DNA from: JAEUJM01 sp964635055
Lineage (GTDB): Bacteria > Actinomycetota > Acidimicrobiia > Acidimicrobiales > DATDAH01
DNA: 64,000 nt
Assembly (NCBI GenBank): GCA_964635055.1
Contig: CAZWMT010000032.1
Coordinates: 1 to 64,000 of the forward strand
Direction: 5' to 3'
A program made the position numbers and the translations under genes. Of this stretch, positions 7,714 through 15,139 are shown piece after piece. The notes beneath the pieces were generated by a model. That model searched no databases. It was not told the origin of the DNA and worked only from the letters and a program-made list of their open reading frames with translations. Numbering within the stretch: the first letter of the stretch is position 1; each line of letters opens with the position of its first letter.

Positions 7714-8424
7714 CCGGCGCCCCGTCGCGTGGGTCGCGGCGCGCACCCGCAGAGGTGACCGATCGGCCCGCTCTCGGACGGCGGCCTCGGGCCGACACGA
7801 CGCCCACCCGCCCACCGGGCCTCTCTGCCACGCGGCACACCGAGCGAACTGGCACCGGTCTTCGGTGCCATCCAGGGTGTCGCAGAATGGCCCCCAAAGG
7901 CGCGAACGAGGGCGGCGCGGGGGCATGGGACTCGTCTTGTGGCGCCGTTCGCGCTGGCCGTGGGGCGGGCTCGGCGGTCGCGCGCGGCGTGCGGGGGCTG
8001 GGGCGATCGCCGGTGGCCGACGGAGGGGTCCGCCGCGCAGAATCGCTACCCTCCGCGTTCAGATCGTCGAGGGTGTTCATAGTCGAGGCAATAGCGCGCG
8101 GTGTGCGCGCGCTATTGCCTCGGGTCTGTTGGCGGCGGTCTCGGCGGGCACGGAACGTGAGGTTCTTGTCCCGGTCCGCCCCCTTCGTCGCTCCGTTCGG
8201 TCTGCGAGGCGCGGCGCCGGTCTCGGATGAAGGGCTGGCGGGCGACAGGGAGGCGCCGGGCCGGAGACGGCCGCTGCAACCTGACCGGCTACGCCGGCCA
8301 TTCTGCGCCGGACTGCATCGCACCGAAATCCGGTGCCAGAACGCTCTGCCCGTCAGCGACTCGGCGGCCTACCCGCGCGGCCCCTCCCCACCCGATCGAT
8401 CGGGACGGGTGACGCCCGGTCGCG
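7714..8424. other. 711-base intergenic region with several hairpins, no gene seen
   Basis: Between the MarR gene and the end of an aldehyde dehydrogenase gene there is no frame with recognisable protein sequence or a good start. It contains a short hairpin TGGCACCG/CGGTGCCA (7850-7870), a perfect 17-base-pair hairpin (8084-8122, listed separately) and at 8323-8342 the 20-base sequence that forms the right arm of the hairpin at 19191-19240. It looks like a landing area for small repeats, and an untranslated RNA is possible but not supported. Confidence 0.6.
8084..8122. repeat. Perfect 17-base-pair palindromic repeat
   Basis: CGAGGCAATAGCGCGCG at 8084-8100 pairs without mismatch to 8106-8122 across a 5-base loop (GTGTG). 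The outer half, CGAGGCAAT/ATTGCCTCG, is the same as in the four 60-base hairpin units at 894-1133, so this is a solitary, extended member of that family. Confidence 0.8.
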
Positions 8425-9882
8425 CTAGCGCACGTCGAGGACGGCGGTGCGGAGGTCGGTCATGTCGTGGAGGGTGTACTTGCCGCCGATGCGGCCCCAG
8501 CCGGTCCTGTTGCCGCCGGCGCCGCCGAACGGCGGGTGCTGCTCCCAGAAGTTGGTCGACTCGTTCACCAGGACGGTGCCCACCCGGAGGTCGTCGATGT
8601 AGCGGTACGCCCGGCTGAGCGACGCGGTGAAGACGGCGGCCTGGAGCCCGAGGTGTGAGTCGTTGGCCAGGGCGACGGCTTCGTCGTCGTCGGTGAACGT
8701 GGTGATGGGGAGGATCGGTCCGAAGGTCTCCTCGCGGAAGGCGGCCATCGAAGGGGTCACCCGGTCGAGGACGGTGAGGGGCCAGTAGAGGTCGCTGGCG
8801 AAGCCGGAGGCCCGGGCGCCGCCGACCAGCACCTGGGCGCCGGACGACAACGCGTCGGCGACGTGGTGGTCCATGCGGGCGGCGACCGTCTCGTTGTTGA
8901 CGGGCCCGTAGCTGGTGTCGTCGGCCATCGGGTCGCCGAGGACGGGCTCCGCCGCGGCGGCCAGCAGGAGCGCCAGGAACTCGTCGTGGACCGCCTCCTG
9001 GACCAGCAGGCGCTCGGTGGCCACGCAGCACTGGCCGGCCACGAAGGTGGCGCCGAACACCGCAGCCTCGGCGGCGCGGGCGAGGTCGGCGTCGTCGCAC
9101 ACGATCTGGGGGCCGTTGCCCGACGCCTCGATCAGGGTGCGCTTGAGGCCCGCGGCCCGCACGATGGCCTCGCCGGTGTCGGCCGAGCCCACGAAGCCGA
9201 TGCCATCGACGCCGGGGTGGGTGACGAGGTGGGCGCCCACGTCGCCCCGGCCGTGCACCACGTTGACCGCGCCGGCGGGGAAGCCGGCGTCGACCACGGC
9301 CTGGGCCAGCGCCGCACCCGAGAGGGGCGTCGACTCGCTGGGCTTCATCACCACCGTGTTGCCACCACCGAGCGCCGCCGCCAGCAGCTCGGCGGGGATG
9401 TTCATGGGGAAGTTGAACGGGGTGAGCAGGGTGTACACCCCGACCGGCTTGCGGTGGGTGAACACCCGCTTGGTGCGCTCGATGCTGGGCATCACGTGGG
9501 TCTCGAGGCGCTTGGTCTCCTCGGCGGCCAGGCGGAAGATCTCGGCCGACTCGACCAGCTCGTCGCGGGTCTCGGCGGCGAGGGCCTTGCCCGACTCGGC
9601 GGTCATCTGCACCGCCAGGGCCTCGGCCCGCTCGTCGAGCAGATCGGCCACGGCGTGCAACAGCTCGGCCCGCTCGAACTCGGTCAGCCTGGCCATGGCC
9701 GGGCCAGCGTCGACCGCGGCGGTCACCGCCGCGTCGACGTCGGCGGGCGACGCGGCGGCAACCTCGGCCACCACGGTGGTGTCGGCGGGGTTCTCGACGG
9801 CGACGACAGCGTCGCTCGTGGCGTCGCGCCACTCGCCGGCGATGAGCAGTCCGGTGGGCGTACCCGCGGCGGTGGTGGTCAT
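8425..9882 (-). CDS. NAD(P)-dependent aldehyde dehydrogenase
   Basis: 485 residues, the normal length for the family. The active site is complete: E252 in LIEASGNGPQIV and C286 in FVAGQCCVATERLL, with the nucleotide-binding LLTPFNFPMNI and KPSESTPL upstream. ETFGPILPITTFTDDDEA and NESTNFWEQHPPFGGAGGNRTGWGRIGGKY are typical C-terminal motifs. It resembles succinate-semialdehyde or phenylacetaldehyde-type enzymes, but the substrate is open. It stands alone on the minus strand, with a 276-base upstream gap that holds a REP-like element. Confidence 0.85.
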   Translation of the reverse strand: MTTTAAGTPTGLLIAGEWRDATSDAVVAVENPADTTVVAEVAAASPADVDAAVTAAVDAGPAMARLTEFERAELLHAVADLLDERAEALAVQMTAESGKALAAETRDELVESAEIFRLAAEETKRLETHVMPSIERTKRVFTHRKPVGVYTLLTPFNFPMNIPAELLAAALGGGNTVVMKPSESTPLSGAALAQAVVDAGFPAGAVNVVHGRGDVGAHLVTHPGVDGIGFVGSADTGEAIVRAAGLKRTLIEASGNGPQIVCDDADLARAAEAAVFGATFVAGQCCVATERLLVQEAVHDEFLALLLAAAAEPVLGDPMADDTSYGPVNNETVAARMDHHVADALSSGAQVLVGGARASGFASDLYWPLTVLDRVTPSMAAFREETFGPILPITTFTDDDEAVALANDSHLGLQAAVFTASLSRAYRYIDDLRVGTVLVNESTNFWEQHPPFGGAGGNRTGWGRIGGKYTLHDMTDLRTAVLDVR

Positions 9883-10055
9883 GGCCCGATCTTGCCCGAT
9901 CCGCCACCACGGGACGCGTGCGCGGTCCGGCTTCGTCGCCGGCGAAGTCCTGGGAGGATCCCCCCTTCGCTGTCCGTCGGCCGAAACCGCATCGCCGCGT
10001 CCACCGACGTCGTGCGGCGCTGGGATCGGGCGAAGGAGACGAGCAGCAGGCTCTC

Positions 10056-10159
10056 AGGGGTAGCGCGGATTGGCCGCCGCCAGATCCGTTCCGGCTCCCG
10101 AATCGACCGCCAGGACCGTCGAATCGGGAGCCAGTTCCTGCCCTATCCGCTCGGCCCCT
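10056..10159. repeat. REP-like palindromic element, copy 1
   Basis: Nested inverted repeats: AGGGG...CCCCT outermost, GCGGAT (10065) with ATCCGC (10145-10150), and innermost GGCTCCCGAATCGAC with GTCGAATCGGGAGCC around a CCGCCAGGACC loop (one mismatch). About 85% of the core is identical to the element at 45186-45271. Its right edge touches the stop codon of the following gene (10159). Confidence 0.8.
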
Positions 10160-10689
10160 CAGCGCGTCCAGCCAGCGGCCTGGGCGACAGCGACGCGGAA
10201 CCCGGTGAGGTCGGCGAGGAGCGCGGCGGGGTCGTCGGCGGTGACCGCGGTGCGCACCACCGTGCCGTGGCGGCGCACCGTGCCCTCGCACATCAGGTTG
10301 TCGACGAAGCCGAAGTCCTCGACCAGCCAGCCGGCCTCTCGGGGGACGTCGGCGTCGACCCGCTCCCGGTAGTCCGAGGCCACGTTCGTGTACCCGAACA
10401 CCGCCTTGCCGGCGCCGAGCGCGTAGCCCATCTCCACCGCGGTGCCCACGTCCATGCTGGGCCCCCGGAACGGGGTGAGGTTGGCGATCACCACGTCGCA
10501 GCGGTCGAGGTGGGCGAGGCAGTGCTCGAACAGGGCGATCCCGTCGTAGTCCGGGGCACGGCCGTCGAGGGGGTCGAGGGGGTACACGCCGCCGATGCCG
10601 TGCTCGGCGCACACCGCCTTCTTGGCCTCGCCGATGGCCACCGCGTCGGGCAGGAACACCTCGGGCCCGGCGAGGTATGCGGTCAGCAC
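10159..10689 (-). CDS. Nucleoside 2-deoxyribosyltransferase-like protein
   Basis: 176 residues from GTG 10689. It starts VLTAYLAGPEVFLPDA, the YLAGPxVF signature of the nucleoside 2-deoxyribosyltransferase fold, and has CDVVIANLTPFRGPSMDVGTAVEMGYALGAG, where D and E of DVGTAVEMGYA match the substrate-binding and catalytic positions. Such enzymes exchange bases on deoxynucleosides or hydrolyse deoxynucleotides. The frame is open further upstream but overlaps the neighbouring membrane-protein gene out of phase, so it is cut at the GTG. It is the last gene in the leftward series, and its end abuts a REP-like element. Confidence 0.75.
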   Translation of the reverse strand: MLTAYLAGPEVFLPDAVAIGEAKKAVCAEHGIGGVYPLDPLDGRAPDYDGIALFEHCLAHLDRCDVVIANLTPFRGPSMDVGTAVEMGYALGAGKAVFGYTNVASDYRERVDADVPREAGWLVEDFGFVDNLMCEGTVRRHGTVVRTAVTADDPAALLADLTGFRVAVAQAAGWTR

Positions 10690-10762
10690 GGCCGCCTCGG
10701 CGCTCGGCGGCCGTGGCCTTCGGCAGGGAGAGGCGGGCGGGTCACCGAGTCGCCGTGTGGTG

Positions 10763-11530
10763 TCATGCGACCACGATCGCGCGCTCGGCCAGCACTGCCA
10801 CGCCACCGGCCACGAGGGCCACACCGACGACGCGGGACACGGCCACGCCACGGGTGCCCACTCGCTCGTAGGCCATCAGGGCCGCGACCAGACCCATGGC
10901 CACGAGGGAGGTGACCGCGAAGGCGAACATCACCACCATGAGCCCCCAGCAGCAGGCCACGCACGCCATGCCCTGGTCGCGACCGGCGGAGAACCCTTCG
11001 TGGATGCCAGGGCCGCTCGGTGTGGCGGCGAGCCTTCCGGTGCCGTGGCGGCACGCCTGTACGCGCCTCCCGGCGGCGGGTAGCGCGGTGGCCAGGCCGG
11101 CGGCGACCAGCACCGTGCCGGCCACCAGGCCGTGCCCACGGATCCAGGGTGCGGACTCGTCCACCAGTGCGTGCAGCAGTGCATCGCCGGAGAACAGGAG
11201 CGCGCCGAAGGTGGCCCACACCAGCAGGTAGCCGCCGACGAACCCCGCACGGGCGGGACCCGGGTGCGCCAGGTGCGCGGTGGCCGCGGCGTGGGCCCGC
11301 ACCGCGGGCTGTGCGGCCGGGCCCATCATGGCCACCACCATCACCAGCCAGCCGACCAGGAACCACACCAGGGCCTGCACCAGCGGCCCCGAGCCGTGCA
11401 GCAGGCGGTCGTGGCCGAAGCGGCCCGCGCCGCCGGCCGCATCCACCGCCGCCACCAGCACCCAGGCGCCACCGAACGCGGCGACGGCGAGCGGCGGCGT
11501 CCGTACCGGGGCGGCGACGCTGGTGGGCAC
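10763..11530 (-). CDS. DUF2182 multi-pass membrane protein
   Basis: 255 residues with about six or seven membrane helices. WLVMVVAMMGPAAQP in helix 2 and QGMACVACCWGLMVVMF near the end are the two signature motifs of DUF2182, in which methionines and a CxxCC cluster suggest metal (copper) handling. The GTG start at 11530 lies 4 bases after the end of coxG, so it is probably in the leftward cox operon. Copper insertion into the Mo/Cu active site of CO dehydrogenase would be a fitting role, but that is inference from motif and position. Confidence 0.65.
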   Translation of the reverse strand: MPTSVAAPVRTPPLAVAAFGGAWVLVAAVDAAGGAGRFGHDRLLHGSGPLVQALVWFLVGWLVMVVAMMGPAAQPAVRAHAAATAHLAHPGPARAGFVGGYLLVWATFGALLFSGDALLHALVDESAPWIRGHGLVAGTVLVAAGLATALPAAGRRVQACRHGTGRLAATPSGPGIHEGFSAGRDQGMACVACCWGLMVVMFAFAVTSLVAMGLVAALMAYERVGTRGVAVSRVVGVALVAGGVAVLAERAIVVA

Positions 11531-11534
11531 GGGG

Positions 11535-12344
11535 TCAGCGCACGGCGAGGACGATCAGCGCGATCAGGACGACGACGAGCAGCACGACCGGCAGGGCCAG
11601 CTTGGCGAGGGTCTTGCCGCCGGCCACGTCCATCAGGTCGAGCGGCGCCGCCTCGGCGCTGTCGATCTTGCGCACCGTCGGTGCCGCGGTCGGGCCGGTG
11701 TCGGGCGCCGCGGGCGCGTCGGGCGGCGCCGGGGTCTCGGCGGCCGGGCCCGTGGTGGCCGCTGCCGCGTCCGGCTCCGCGGGTGCCGCGGTATCGGGTG
11801 CGGGGGCGCCGGAGTCCGGGGCCCCGGGCTCGGCGGCCGCGGCCTCGGCAGCATCGGGCTCGGCGGCCGCGGCCTCGGTGGCACTGGCGGCCACCCCGTC
11901 GTCGGCCAGCACGGTGGTCTCGAGGTTCTCCACGAACTGCGCCATCAGCTTCGAGCTGACGTCCACCATCACCCCCCGCCCGAACTGCGCCACCTTGCCG
12001 CTCACCTTGAGGTTGGTCGCCACCACCACGTGGGTGCCGCCGTCGGTGGGCGTCAGGTTCGCCTCGATCGTCGCGCTGGCGTTGCCCTGGCCCCGGGTGT
12101 CGCGTCCGTCGGCCGACAGCACGGCCCGGTGGTCGGCGTCGTCACGCTCGACGAAGACCGCCCGGCCCTTGTACTGCGCCACCACCGGCCCGACCTTCAC
12201 CTTCACCACCCCGCGGTACTCGTCTCCCTCCACCTCCAGCAGCTGCGCGCCCGGCAGGCAGGGCGCGATGCGCTCGAGGTCGGTGAGCACGTTCCACGCC
12301 TGCTCGATGGGCGCCGCCACGTCGAACTCGTTGTTCAGCTCCAT
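11535..12344 (-). CDS. coxG: CoxG: membrane-anchored SRPBCC protein of the CO dehydrogenase system
   Basis: 269 residues. Residues 1-145 are an SRPBCC/CoxG domain (MELNNEFDVAAPIEQAWNVL, CLPGAQLLEVEGDEYRG, VVATNLKVSGKVAQFGRGVM). A long Pro/Ala/Asp-rich linker follows (about 165-235). A C-terminal membrane helix (KLALPVVLLVVVLIALIVL) ends the protein. CoxG proteins anchor aerobic CO dehydrogenase to the membrane; in mycobacteria a homologue carries menaquinone to the enzyme. It starts inside the end of a module B mini-ORF (10-base overlap), downstream of the XdhC genes. The linker may have expanded by simple alanine/proline codon repeats. Confidence 0.85.
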   Translation of the reverse strand: MELNNEFDVAAPIEQAWNVLTDLERIAPCLPGAQLLEVEGDEYRGVVKVKVGPVVAQYKGRAVFVERDDADHRAVLSADGRDTRGQGNASATIEANLTPTDGGTHVVVATNLKVSGKVAQFGRGVMVDVSSKLMAQFVENLETTVLADDGVAASATEAAAAEPDAAEAAAAEPGAPDSGAPAPDTAAPAEPDAAAATTGPAAETPAPPDAPAAPDTGPTAAPTVRKIDSAEAAPLDLMDVAGGKTLAKLALPVVLLVVVLIALIVLAVR

Positions 12345-12436
12345 GACACTGGCTCCTCGTCCCTCGGAGCGCCTTCGGCATCCGGTTCGTCGGTGGGTGC
12401 TGCTCCGCTCCGCTGCGCAGCGTGGATCGGGCTCAT
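12335..12436 (-). repeat. Module B repeat as a 33-codon mini-ORF between xdhC and coxG
   Basis: After the XdhC stop, GACGAGGAGCCAGT precedes an ATG (12436). It opens a 33-residue frame beginning MSPIHAAQRSGAAPTDEPDA and ending 7 bases inside coxG. The frame itself contains GAGGGACGAGGAGCCAGTG just before the coxG ATG (12344). The Shine-Dalgarno-bearing string therefore occurs twice, each copy ahead of an ATG. This repeat looks like a spacer inserted between two coupled genes that still feeds ribosomes to the second. Related copies are at 5463-5575 and 13614-13950. Confidence 0.7.
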
Positions 12437-12450
12437 ACTGGCTCCTCGTC

Positions 12451-13302
12451 TCATCGGTGGATGCTGCCGTCGGTGTCGCGCAGGCTGGGCGCCGGCCGGC
12501 CGGTGCGCTGGGCGATGATCTCGGCGCAGATCGCGATCGCGGTCTCCTCGGGCGTGCGGGCGCCGAGGTCGAGGCCGATCGGCGCCAGGATGCGCGCGAT
12601 GCCGGCGTCGTCCACGCCCTCGGCCCGCAGGCGCTCGACGCGGTCGGCGTGGGTGCGCCGCGAACCCATCGCCCCCAGGTAGCCGACCTCGGTGCCCAGG
12701 GTGGCGACGATGGCCGGGACGTCGAACTTGTGGTCGTGGGTGAGCACGCACACCGCATCGCGTGCACCGAGCCGGTCGCCGATCCGCTCGACCAGCCGGT
12801 GCGGCCAGTCCACGATCACCTCGTCGGCCATCGGGAAGCGCCGCTTGGTGGCGAACACCTCGCGGGCGTCGCACACGGTCACCCGGTAGCCGAGCAGCTT
12901 GGCGGTGCGGGCCAGCGCCGCGGTGAAGTCGACCGCGCCGAAGATCAGCATCTGGGGCGGCGGGGCGAACGACTCGACGAAGACCGACACGACCAGCTCC
13001 CGGGCCTCGCCGTGTGGGCCGTAGTGGCGGACACCGGTGGTGCCCGCGGCCAGCTCGCCCAAGGCGTCGCGAGCGACCACTCGATCGAGGTCGGGATCGC
13101 CGAGCGATCCCACCGGCACCCGGTCGGGCCCCACGAGCAGCTTGGCGCCGGTGCCGGGACCCTCGATCACCGTGGCCAGGGCCACCGGGTCGGAGGCGTC
13201 GACCGCGGCCTTCAGTTGCTCGAACACCCCCTGCTCGGGTCCCCCCAGCGCGAGCGCCCGCTGCTCGAACCCCCGCTGCTCGAACCCCCCGGGCCCGGTC
13301 AC
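12451..13302 (-). CDS. XdhC/CoxF-type Mo-cofactor sulfuration chaperone
   Basis: 283 residues. A short XdhC_CoxI domain (about 27-110) is followed by an XdhC Rossmann domain: PPQMLIFGAVDFTAALARTAKLLGYRV, then LTHDHKFDVPAIVATLGTEVGYLGAMGSRRTHADR and IGLDLGARTPEETAIAICAEIIA. XdhC proteins bind molybdenum cofactor and help insert the mature form into xanthine-dehydrogenase-type enzymes, here presumably CoxL. The GTG start overlaps the stop of the previous gene as GTGA. Residues 1-25 come from a tandem 15-base repeat (FEQRGFEQR), and homologues begin near VFEQLKAAVDAS, so GTG 13227 may be the ancestral start. Confidence 0.8.
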   Translation of the reverse strand: MTGPGGFEQRGFEQRALALGGPEQGVFEQLKAAVDASDPVALATVIEGPGTGAKLLVGPDRVPVGSLGDPDLDRVVARDALGELAAGTTGVRHYGPHGEARELVVSVFVESFAPPPQMLIFGAVDFTAALARTAKLLGYRVTVCDAREVFATKRRFPMADEVIVDWPHRLVERIGDRLGARDAVCVLTHDHKFDVPAIVATLGTEVGYLGAMGSRRTHADRVERLRAEGVDDAGIARILAPIGLDLGARTPEETAIAICAEIIAQRTGRPAPSLRDTDGSIHR

Positions 13303-13613
13303 CAGTCGAGCGGTTCGATGTAGAGGTGGACCGTGCCGCCGCAGGTGAGCCCGACCGCGAAGGCCTCGTCGTCGCTGTAGCCGAACGTGACGACGCGGCG
13401 GTCACCGGAGGCGAGGATGTCGAGCGCCTCGGTGACGACCGCGCCCTCGACGCAGCCGCCCGACACGCTGCCCACCACCTCGCCGTCCTCGCTGACCGCC
13501 ATGGCCGCGCCCGGGTCGCGTGGACCCGATCCTTCGATGTCGACGACACGGGCGATGGCGACGGCCTTGCCCTGGCGGCGCCACCGGTCCAGATCGGCGA
13601 GCAGGTCCCTCAT
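13299..13613 (-). CDS. Small XdhC_CoxI-domain protein
   Basis: 104 residues: MRDLLADLDRWRRQGKAVAIARVVDIEGSGPRDPGAAMAVSEDGEVVGSVSGGCVEG in substance, ending FAVGLTCGGTVHLYIEPLDW. This is the stand-alone N-terminal XdhC_CoxI domain; the SVSGGCVEG and GLTCGG loops are the conserved signatures. In aerobic CO dehydrogenase loci, CoxF/CoxI-like proteins assist active-site maturation. It is coupled by GTGA to the full XdhC gene. Its ATG is preceded by GAGGGACGAGGAGC from module B, so its ribosome-binding site is supplied by the repeat. Upstream sequence is interrupted by an assembly gap. Confidence 0.8.
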   Translation of the reverse strand: MRDLLADLDRWRRQGKAVAIARVVDIEGSGPRDPGAAMAVSEDGEVVGSVSGGCVEGAVVTEALDILASGDRRVVTFGYSDDEAFAVGLTCGGTVHLYIEPLDW

Positions 13614-14010
13614 GTCGGCGTTGCTCCTCGTCCCTCGGAGCGGCTTCGCCATCGGCTTCGTCGGTGGTGGNNNNNNNNNNNNNNNNNNNNNNNNNNNNNN
13701 NNNNNNNNNNNNNNNNNNNNNNNNNNNNNNNNNNNNNNNNNNNNNNNNNNNNNNNNNNNNNNNNNNNNNNTGCTCCGCTCCGCTGCGCAGCGTGGCCAGG
13801 TCCGGGGTGGTGCCGTGTCGGGCGGTGTGGGGGCTTCGCCGTCCGGTTCGTCGGTGGTGGTGCTCCGCTCCGCTGCGCAGCGTGGCCAGGTCCGGGGTGG
13901 TGCCGTGTCGGGCGGCGTGGGGGCTTCGCCATCGGGTTCGTCGGTGGTGCTGCGCCGCGGCGGCTCCCCGCTGCTCGGAGCGACTTCGCCGTCCGGTTCG
14001 TCGGTGGTGC
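13614..14010 (-). repeat. Tandem 90-base module B repeats with assembly gap
   Basis: Two exact-length 90-base units (13771-13860 and 13861-13950) differ at only a few positions. A diverged third unit follows to about 14010, and a partial unit (13614-13670) touches the gene start. Read on the minus strand they contain TGCGCAGCGGAGCGGAGC and GACGAACCGGACGGCGAAG. Ninety bases is 30 codons, so copy-number change keeps the frame. All Ns (13671-13770) fall inside the array, so the true copy number is unknown. Confidence 0.8.
13671..13770. other. Assembly gap of 100 Ns
   Basis: Exactly 100 undefined bases, a conventional placeholder for a gap of unknown size. Both flanks are the same 90-base repeat, which explains the break. 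Linkage of the LysR/coxMSL side with the xdhC/coxG side rests on scaffolding, although the gene content on both sides agrees. Confidence 0.95.
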
Positions 14011-14040
14011 GCCACGGCCCGCAGCGTAGGCATCGCCGGC

Positions 14041-14991
14041 TCAGCTCCAGAGGGTGACGTAGACGGGTGGGCGGAAGCGGGATGCGGGCACGCTGCCGTC
14101 GGAGCGGTGCATCACCTGCATCGCGTCGGGCGTGCCGAGGAAACGGCGCAGCTTCGCCGCGCCCGCCGGGCACCGGTCGGACGCGAGGGTGCTGACGTAC
14201 CAGAGCCGGTCGACCGGGAAGCCCTCGACGGGCAGGTACACCAATGCGCCGCGATCGACCTCGCGGGCCACGATGTGGGCGATCGCAGGCGCGATGCCGT
14301 CCCCGTCGGCCGCGGCGGTCCACGCGGCAGCGTCGCTGGGGAACACCCGTTGGCGCTCCGGCGGCACCCGGAGCCGATCGAGCAGGCGCCCGATCTCGCT
14401 GGAGGGGTCGGCGCCGGCCGGGCCGATCAGCCAGTCGTGGTGTTGCAGATCGCGTAGCGCGGTGGTGCAGCGGCGGGTCAGCGGGTGGCGGGGACTGGCC
14501 ACCAGCACCAACCGGTAGCGCATCATGGGCTCGCTGCGGAAGCCGCTCAGGTTGGGGCCCAGGCTGACGTCGGCCAGGCGCTCGGACAGCAGGGCGGGCA
14601 TCTCCACCGCGGTGGCGGCGCCCACGCTGGCCTCGACGGTTCCGGTGCGACCCGTGAACGCGGTGATCACCGGCGGGGCGACGAATTCGGCGATGGTCGA
14701 TGTGGCCACCACCCGCACCAGCTCGGGGGCACCCTGGGCGTCGCGGATGGTGGCCTCGGCGTCGGCGGCCAGGTTCACCATCTGTGACGCGATGCCGACC
14801 AGTCGCTTGCCGCCGTCGCTCAGCTCCATGCCCGTGGGGGTGCGCTCGACCAGCGGGTCGTTCAGGTGGTTGCGCAGCGAGGCGAGCGCACCCGACACCG
14901 CGGGCTCGCTGACGCCGAGCACCTCGGCCGCGGACTTCACTGATCCCAGGCGCGCCACGAGCACGAACGCCTCGAGTTGGGTCAACGTCAC
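14041..14991 (-). CDS. LysR-family transcriptional regulator of the cox genes
   Basis: 316 residues from GTG 14991 (a TTG one codon earlier is possible). LTQLEAFVLVARLGSVKSAAEVLGVSEPAVSGALASLRNHL in substance is the LysR winged helix. A two-lobed substrate-binding domain follows (VRVVATSTIAEFVAPPVI, RLVLVASPRHPLTRR, AAADGDGIAPAIAHIV). It is divergent from coxM, with an 18-base palindrome between them, the classical layout for a LysR activator of the neighbouring operon. The effector may be CO-related or metabolic; the sequence does not say. It is the first gene of the leftward arm. Confidence 0.85.
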   Translation of the reverse strand: MTLTQLEAFVLVARLGSVKSAAEVLGVSEPAVSGALASLRNHLNDPLVERTPTGMELSDGGKRLVGIASQMVNLAADAEATIRDAQGAPELVRVVATSTIAEFVAPPVITAFTGRTGTVEASVGAATAVEMPALLSERLADVSLGPNLSGFRSEPMMRYRLVLVASPRHPLTRRCTTALRDLQHHDWLIGPAGADPSSEIGRLLDRLRVPPERQRVFPSDAAAWTAAADGDGIAPAIAHIVAREVDRGALVYLPVEGFPVDRLWYVSTLASDRCPAGAAKLRRFLGTPDAMQVMHRSDGSVPASRFRPPVYVTLWS

Positions 14992-15035
14992 CAACGGGAA
15001 ACGTAACCCTTCGGGGCCGAGGTGATGCTGGTGCT

Positions 15036-15053
15036 CCTAAGCGAATGCTTAGG
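15036..15053. promoter_or_regulatory. Palindrome between lysR and coxM, probable LysR-type operator
   Basis: CCTAAGC at 15036-15042 is the exact reverse complement of GCTTAGG at 15047-15053, with GAAT between. It is AT-richer than its surroundings. It lies 45 bases upstream of the regulator start and about 87 bases upstream of coxM, the position expected of a LysR recognition site. Binding is inferred. Confidence 0.55.
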
Positions 15054-15139
15054 TCCGGATCGACGGGGTGCGGTGCGGGGACGATGCTCGGCGGTGCGGC
15101 CGGGGCCGCGCCTCGCAAACCACGAGCCCAGGGGGGACC

